Of a stretch of 64,000 nucleotides of DNA, positions 58,340 through 64,000 are shown in pieces. The notes under the pieces were generated by a model. That model was given only the letters and a program-made list of their open reading frames with translations. It ran no database searches and had not been told where the DNA came from. Within the stretch, counting starts at the first letter, position 1; every line of letters begins with the position of its first letter. Location of the stretch: positions 1 to 64,000 of the forward strand of contig QNQO01009140.1 of the NCBI GenBank assembly GCA_003290165.1, given 5' to 3'. The DNA comes from Berberis thunbergii. Taxonomy: Eukaryota; Streptophyta; Magnoliopsida; Ranunculales; Berberidaceae. A program made the translations under genes and the position numbers.

Positions 58340-59520
58340 ACTACCACCATGCCACCACTCCTTCCATCTTTTTCTTCTTTTTTTCTCCTTTTTTTTTTCT
58401 CCCTGGCAGTGGCGATAGGGAGGTGGTGGAGAGGAGGACGAGAGGTGGTGATGTCCCACCTCCTCCTATCTTCTTTTTGTTCTTCTCCTCCACTTTTTTC
58501 CCTCCTTGGCGGTGGTGAGGTGGGGTGTCCCACCTCTTCCCATTTTTTTTTTCTTCTTTTTCTATCTTCCCTGACTATGGCGAGATAGTGGTGTTGAAGG
58601 GGGGGAAGAGAGGTGGCGGTGTCCCACCTCCTCACATTTTTTTTCTCCCTAACGGTGGCGAGGTGGTGATGGCAGTGGTGGTTGTGAAGGGGAGGAGGGG
58701 TGGTGGTGGCTTCCTCTTTTTTTTCCTCCTTCGCCTTCGCAGCGGTTCAAGGCAAAAAAAAAATTGTCCCTCGTGGCGGTTCCTACAAATAAGGAACCCA
58801 CACCCGCAGAAATTTAGGCGAATTTGGGTTCCTTATTCGCAGGAACCGCCGTGAGGGACAAATTCTTTTGCCCTCGCAGCGGTTTCGACGAGTGGGGGTT
58901 TTCCATTCTTAGGAACAGTTGCGAGGGCGAAGGAGGAAAAAAAATGAGGCCACCACCACCTCGCCACCACCGCCATGCAACATGGAGAAAAAAAGAGGCC
59001 ACCGCTAGCCCCTTCCTTGTCTTCCTCCTCCCCTTCACCGCTACCTAGCCACCACCACCACGCCACAGAGAGAAGGAAAAAAAACAAAAAAAGGAGGGGA
59101 GGCAGAGGCCACCGCCACCCCTTCATTCTCCTCCCCTTCACCGCCACCACCACCATGCCATAGGGAATAGGGAAAAAAAAGAGCCACCGCCACCCCCCCC
59201 CCCCCCCCTCGTCCCCCTCTTCCCCTTCACCATGACCTAGCCACCACCACGCCAAGAAGGGGGAAAAATATATGAAGAAGAAGATGGAAGGAGGTGGGAT
59301 GAGAGGAGGATGATGAGGATGTGCGGAGGAGAGGTGGCGGCGGTGGGGTTATGGAGAAGAGAAGGAGAGAGGAGAAGAGGGGTTAGGGTTAGGGTTTTTT
59401 TGTTTATATAGTGGTGGTATTCTTTAGTAGAAAAAAAAACCCCATAAAAAGGGGGTGATGGTGTCTATCAGGAGAAATGATTGTGTTATTTAGCAACCGC
59501 CTTAACTAAATCAACACAAA
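58340..59520. repeat. GC-rich foldback block, possible MULE relative
   Basis: GGTGG/CCACC-rich sequence of opposite polarity on the two sides (58420-58740 and 58950-59240) surrounds a central hairpin. The right end, TTCTTTAGTAG, then GATGGTGTCTATCAGGAGAA and TTATTTAGCAACCGCC, resembles in inverse orientation the terminus at 16308-16385. A C18 run lies at about 59192-59209. The many ORFs here on both strands are translations of simple repeats. Confidence 0.6.
58752..58871. repeat. Central hairpin with about 50-nt arms
   Basis: GTCCCTCGTGGCGGTTCCTA, then AATAAGGAACCCA on the left (58752-58802), pairs with TGGGTTCCTTATT, then CGCAGGAACCGCCGTGAGGGAC on the right (58821-58871), with only a few mismatches. 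The loop is about 18 nt. Confidence 0.85.
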
Positions 59521-59849
59521 ATAATGGGTTAGGGTGTGGGGTATCGGAGAATATTAGCTGTGACCAACTTAGATTTGATGATTTCACCATTTCAACCTGG
59601 GATCAAATGAAATTTCCACAAACTGTTGCAGAGATGAGATGAACTTTCCTTCATGTTTGGTTTCAACAATTTGAAGAACCTTTTAGTTGGCCGGATCAAA
59701 GTAGAAAACAGTAAATTGGGAACACACGAGATGGGTCGTCATCAAGTGTATGCCAGGTTGTATAGTAGATGAGTGTTGACTCCCGCAAAGTTAAAAAAGA
59801 CTTGTACTTTCTTGATTAAAAAGGATCCAACGGTCCAAAACATATGCTA

Positions 59850-60017
59850 AGTTTTGGATATGGTTTAGTTCGGTTAAAAATATTAGAAACCTGAATACCG
59901 AACAGAATTGATCAGTTTCATTTTTTTCCAACCGAATCGCAATGATATAAAAACCGAAAAAAGGTTTTGATCGGTTTGGTCAGTTTTCACGGTCGACTTA
60001 GTTTTTGCACACCCCTA
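59850..60017. mobile_element. 3' end fragment of a hAT-type MITE
   Basis: AT-rich sequence with GATCGGTTTGGTCAGTTTTC and the terminus GTTTTTGCACACCCCTA, matching the inverse of the TAGGGGTG(T/G)GCA-type ends of the MITE at 32355. No left terminus is present, so it is truncated. Confidence 0.55.
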
Positions 60018-61948
60018 GTTTGACAAATCATTTTCACAAAAAATCCAAATCCTGGACTTTGAACAGTCCACAGTACTGTTTGTAAGAATCATAACTGCGT
60101 GGTTGTGTCATCCCTTAGTCCTGCTTTTCATAATTAAAAATATTTCTTATTATTAATATTGCTTTCCCCATGAGGTACGCACTTAACAGCTTCCCAGCTA
60201 CTTGCAGACATGACCATGTTAGCACTTGCCAACTAACCTTCTTCTACGGGAAGAAATACCTTCAACTTAAAATATAGATGTCAATGAACTGATCCTCCTT
60301 GTAATGCTAGGATCGGTCAATTTTTCTTCTGAGCTTATCATGAGTAGGTTAGTTTAGCTTTCTTGTTTGATTTTCGCTTGGTATAGGGTTCTGTTGTTCT
60401 TCGTTTAGATTTGCTATGAAATAAAGCCCAACAAAAAAAAAACATGGGAAAAGAAAAAGGATAGTAATGACTCTGCACTGATGGGGAACAGAAAGTGAGA
60501 GAGCAACCAGACAACTCACCAGAGCATAAATACACCAGACTCTAACCTCTGCAAGAAAACAGTGTGTAACTGATGAAGTGGAAGTGAGGGAGTGGAGTTA
60601 GGTGTTAGGACAGCAAACAAAGCCTTAAACTCAAACGCACGAGTGCTCTAAGGACAATCATGGTGGGTGCACAGGTTTACCCAATAGCAAATGACAAATC
60701 TCTTAGAAATCAGTCACCAAACCTTATCTTGATAATCCCCAATAGAAAAATGGAACTAAACAGCACATTTTAGCATTTCTTTTCATTACCAACTACCCAA
60801 CCGAACCAACAATGCTGCCAATGGTTTCACTTTCAAACCCTTTTATCCACCATGTCTAGATTATTACTGGAGCCCTCTATCTATGATCACAGGCACCACT
60901 TTCCTTTCAAAATGCAACACAAACAAAGTATTGTGTATCCAAGCCGAGCATCAACGTCAGTTGTTCAAATCAAATAAGAACAAAAGTATTGTAAGAAAAT
61001 ATCCCCGTCTCCGATATCCTTTTTTTTTTCTTTTCTTTTTCAATTAGTGTTATTAAATTGATCTGTACCTTTTCCCAAGGAGGTGCATTGGTTACCTGTA
61101 TAATGATTTCATCTGAAAAGTATTTCAAGTTGAACCTTCAAACTGAAACCATGAAGTACAACTTATAGAGAAAAAGTATTTAAAGTATGAACCTTCATTT
61201 AAGGCATGAATTCCTGAAAATAGTTTTATGCTAATGGCAATCTACAAGTTCGCTCTGGTGCAAGCTTTCTATATCTTTCAAGTTCATTGATTCTATCAAT
61301 ATTCTTCTCTAACAAGTTATACAGTCCACTAAAGAAGACCTAAAATTCACCATTTAAATCCATTGCTATTTGCCTCGTGATTATGATTTATCCTAAGAAT
61401 CCAGACCTCTTCAGTTTCTTTGTCTCCAAGAGTGGTCTTAAGATGAATATTCGACTTCAGTTTCTTTCTGGATAAGACCTCTTCAGTTTCCTCGTTCCAT
61501 TTAAACCCAGAGTTTTGAACCACATCTTCCTTTTAAAGAAAACCTTAGAAGGGCTTCCATATGGCGATTTTTGTTAAACCTTCATGAGTTTGGAATTCTT
61601 GTGCCTTTGGATGAAGGTTCGATCTTCAAATAACTTTGCTATGAAAGCTTTATTTCAAGGGTGTGACAAGATGAGACTAGTCCGGCCTGAATTTCAATAC
61701 ATGTAACAAAAGTACTTCTCTTGGAAACACTTCAAATCAATTAAATAGCAATTGAAACAAGAAAGAATGTCACCTATTTAAGGTATATTTCTTAGGATGT
61801 CAGTGGTCCTCTTATTAACTTTGAACAACTACCTCAGCAAATTGGGTAAATATTCTAAAATTCTAATGGCATTACCTTATCATAGATTCATATTATTATA
61901 ATTTACAACCCTATTGGTGTCCTAATACTAATGATTCTCACTCAGAAA
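60018..61948. other. No gene recognised
   Basis: Both strands were searched for GT14 upstream exons and other domains; none seen. AT-rich, non-repetitive. Confidence 0.35.
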
Positions 61949-61962
61949 CAGTACCAAGTATT

Positions 61963-62112
61963 TTTTTCCTTATTATTATTATTATTATTATTTATTTTTT
62001 TTAATTTTTATATACCCTTAAACCATCCCCACCCCATGCCGCTGGTAGTTATCGAACTCAAGACGCGGTTAAACCACCAACGCCTTAGCCAACCAACCTG
62101 GCCACCTTTGGC
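61963..62112 (-). mobile_element. tRNA-derived SINE, 150 bp
   Basis: On the minus strand: GGTTGGTTGGCTAAGGCG (A-box-like), GAGTTCGATAAC (B-box-like), GCGGCATGGGG body, ending in an (ATA)n tail. The duplications CAGTACCAAGTATT (61949-61962) and CAGTACCATGTATT (62113-62126) match at 13 of 14. Confidence 0.85.
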
Positions 62113-62126
62113 CAGTACCATGTATT

Positions 62127-64000
62127 CACATTGAAGATCCTTCGTTATCATGATCAGATCAGTCATTCTCTACTGCAGGGAAGGGGAACTGGGGGCATCG
62201 TAACTCAGTCTCTAAGATAGGTCCAAACAGAGCTTCAACATTTAGCGCAGATGGAGCAAGGAGAAAAGTGTTGAGGACTATCGAGATATCATTCCTCTAT
62301 TGAGTACTAAATTGCCAATCTATTGGGTTGATGGTAGTGGTGTTCCAAAGGCTGGAACTAGGCAACGAGATGGCAAAATATAGTAAGAGAAGATCCCTTT
62401 TCTTTATCAGAAAAACAGAGAGTGAATTAATTGTGTGAAAAGGAAAAGGGAAGTATCCAAAGGAAGATCCCATATTCAACAGCTGTATACAAGTATTTCA
62501 GTCATGGGTCAATGATCATTCAACATTGCCATATTAGAAAATTGAGGGTGTTTTGCTTTCTCCTATGTCAATGACCGTTTAAGCTAAAACAGAACAACAT
62601 CAATGACAATGCAAAGGAGGCACATAAACCTCCTATTAGAAACCACCTCATAAAAATTTTAAAAAATTAAAATGGAGTGACTGAAAAATCAAAACCAAAC
62701 TATAATCATGATAGTGACACTAATAAAACCAATAAAGGTTTTCAAGACATGAGCATAGATAGTCTATCCATCCGTCCGCTCAAAAAAGAACAAGAGTGAC
62801 TGATTGAAATGAATCTTGTGATGCAATCAAGACATAGCCCATTTGCAGATAAGAACATGTTCTCTAGAGTTAAGCACAACATCTCAAGAATGTGCAGTTG
62901 AGCTCCGCCAATGAGAACTATTAACAGCTTAATATATGTTCAAAATGTTGACAATGATAAGGAGATAGAAAGACTTGAGGAAGAAAAATCATTATTTACA
63001 AAAAATACGTTGCAAAATGAGTAGTCTTTGGTGTGCCCTGGAAATGACAAAAGAGACAGTCTACGATAGATTTATAGCTACACAATTAAAACGGATAACG
63101 GATCTGTAACGATCCAGGAATAGCGATCAGGAGTGTTACATGATATAACAAGATTTAACAGGCTTTTTTTTAAAGATATTTTGTATAGCCCCACTAAATG
63201 TTATAAAGCAAGGAAGACAACAATAAATCAATAAACCCCACCAAGGCAACAATAAACCAATAAATCCCACCCATGTATCCTCTCTTATATTCTTCTTTCT
63301 ACTTCTAAGTCTGCGTCTAAGATCGCAACAATACCACGCCACCACTAGTGATCGATCGATCCGTTCCCAACCCCAATTCCCAATCAGTCTCTTCTCTCTT
63401 CTTTCATCTTCTTTTTTCTTCTTCTCAGCAGGCTAGCCGATCAATCGATCACAACAGCACCACCAGTCAGTTTCTTCGCAACACAACCACCAATCTGTGA
63501 ATGAAATCCCAAGTCAGTCTCCTCTTTCTCTTCTTCTTTTTCTCTTATTTCTTCCTCTAGTTAGTCTGCGATCGATTGAGTCAATCGATCTTCTCTTCTT
63601 TATTTTTCTTATTTTCTTCTCTTATTTCTTTTTCTTTTCTTTTTTCTTCTTCTGGCTTTGCGTCTGCGATCGATCGAGTTTAGGTTTAGGGTTTTTTTTT
63701 CAATATATAGGTCCATGACATTATAACATCGTTACACAAACGACCGTTTTTGGCATTTTATCCACACCGTTAAATGCAAATGTTAAACTGTTGAAACGTA
63801 ATGACTCCGACCCGTTACACATTATAACGACATTTTAACTGCATAGATTTACAACGAAAACAATAACCAAATAACTAGACACTTGAATAGACAAAGTTTC
63901 TTCACTCTGATAATAATTCTTTTATAGTTAAAATAACTAGTACAAATTTGATTTCTAACCTATTCAAGCAAAACACAACAAATTCCTAAACTTGTTGAAC
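62127..64000. other. No gene recognised; CT-rich and GATC-rich tracts
   Basis: From 63349 to 63690 the sequence is CT-rich with runs of CGATCGATC, resembling the GATC-rich first-intron region of hAT copy 1. CTGTAACGATCC at 63104 and CCGTTACACATTATAACG at about 63812 may be ends of a small element, but no target duplication was found. Confidence 0.35.

Noticed and set aside
58234..59255. Series of ORFs (74-140 residues) rich in Gly, Arg, Pro or His
   Set aside because: Products of GGTGG/CCACC simple repeats in a foldback block; open in several frames on both strands.
1..64000. CRISPR arrays, bacterial operons, ribosome binding sites
   Set aside because: No spaced short direct repeats of that kind; spliced plant genes and plant transposons make a prokaryotic origin untenable.

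Overview
The window looks like nuclear DNA of a flowering plant: AT-rich, with spliced plant genes broken up by layers of transposable elements. Only two host genes are recognised. The first is the 3' part of a GDT1-like chloroplast membrane protein (CMT1/BICAT2 type, plus strand, exons between 2304 and 14381). The second is one intact terminal exon of a GT14 (GlcAT14-like) glycosyltransferase on the minus strand (52268-52785). Almost everything else that can be named is mobile DNA.

Layout. At 3-13 kb the GDT1-like gene has an intron of about 10.3 kb. It holds a decayed LTR-type direct-repeat pair, a 258-bp LINE tail with a 16-bp target duplication, and two related hAT transposons side by side (5332-9134 and 9333-12704), each with 8-bp target duplications and a dead BED/DUF659 transposase. 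At 15-28 kb a hAT MITE is followed by a Mutator-like (MULE) region: a decayed plant-mobile-domain (PMD) gene on the plus strand faces a decayed MULE transposase/OTU-protease gene on the minus strand. A pair of tandem foldback repeats lies between them. The transposase is split by a 5.6-kb Athila-like retrotransposon (21246-26850, duplication TTATA) that has itself lost pol and most of one LTR. At 29-32 kb lies an LTR element with a PBS and polypurine tract but no visible coding. At 31.9-36.2 kb a complete-ended CACTA element carries a TnpA-like gene, a nested hAT MITE and three spliced exons of a host polygalacturonase (GH28).

At 37-48 kb a Tat-lineage Ty3 element (37686-45173) has gag-pol with two RNase H domains and antisense reading frames before its 3' LTR. 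It sits inside the LTR of an older Ty3 element whose gag survives at 45.8-46.2 kb. At 48-52 kb there is a Tourist-like MITE, another hAT MITE and a strong hairpin. At 53-57 kb a LINE ORF1 is split in frame by a composite LTR insertion with chromovirus reverse transcriptase. At 58-60 kb is a GC-rich foldback block, then two SINE/MITE remnants; the last 4 kb hold no recognisable gene.

The strongest points for a second look are the host-gene capture in the CACTA element, the PMD plus OTU-transposase pairing with tandem foldbacks, the non-canonical splice donor in the GDT1-like gene, and the antisense ORFs in the Tat element. Boundaries marked by target duplications are reliable. Families were assigned by reading translated motifs by eye, without database searches.
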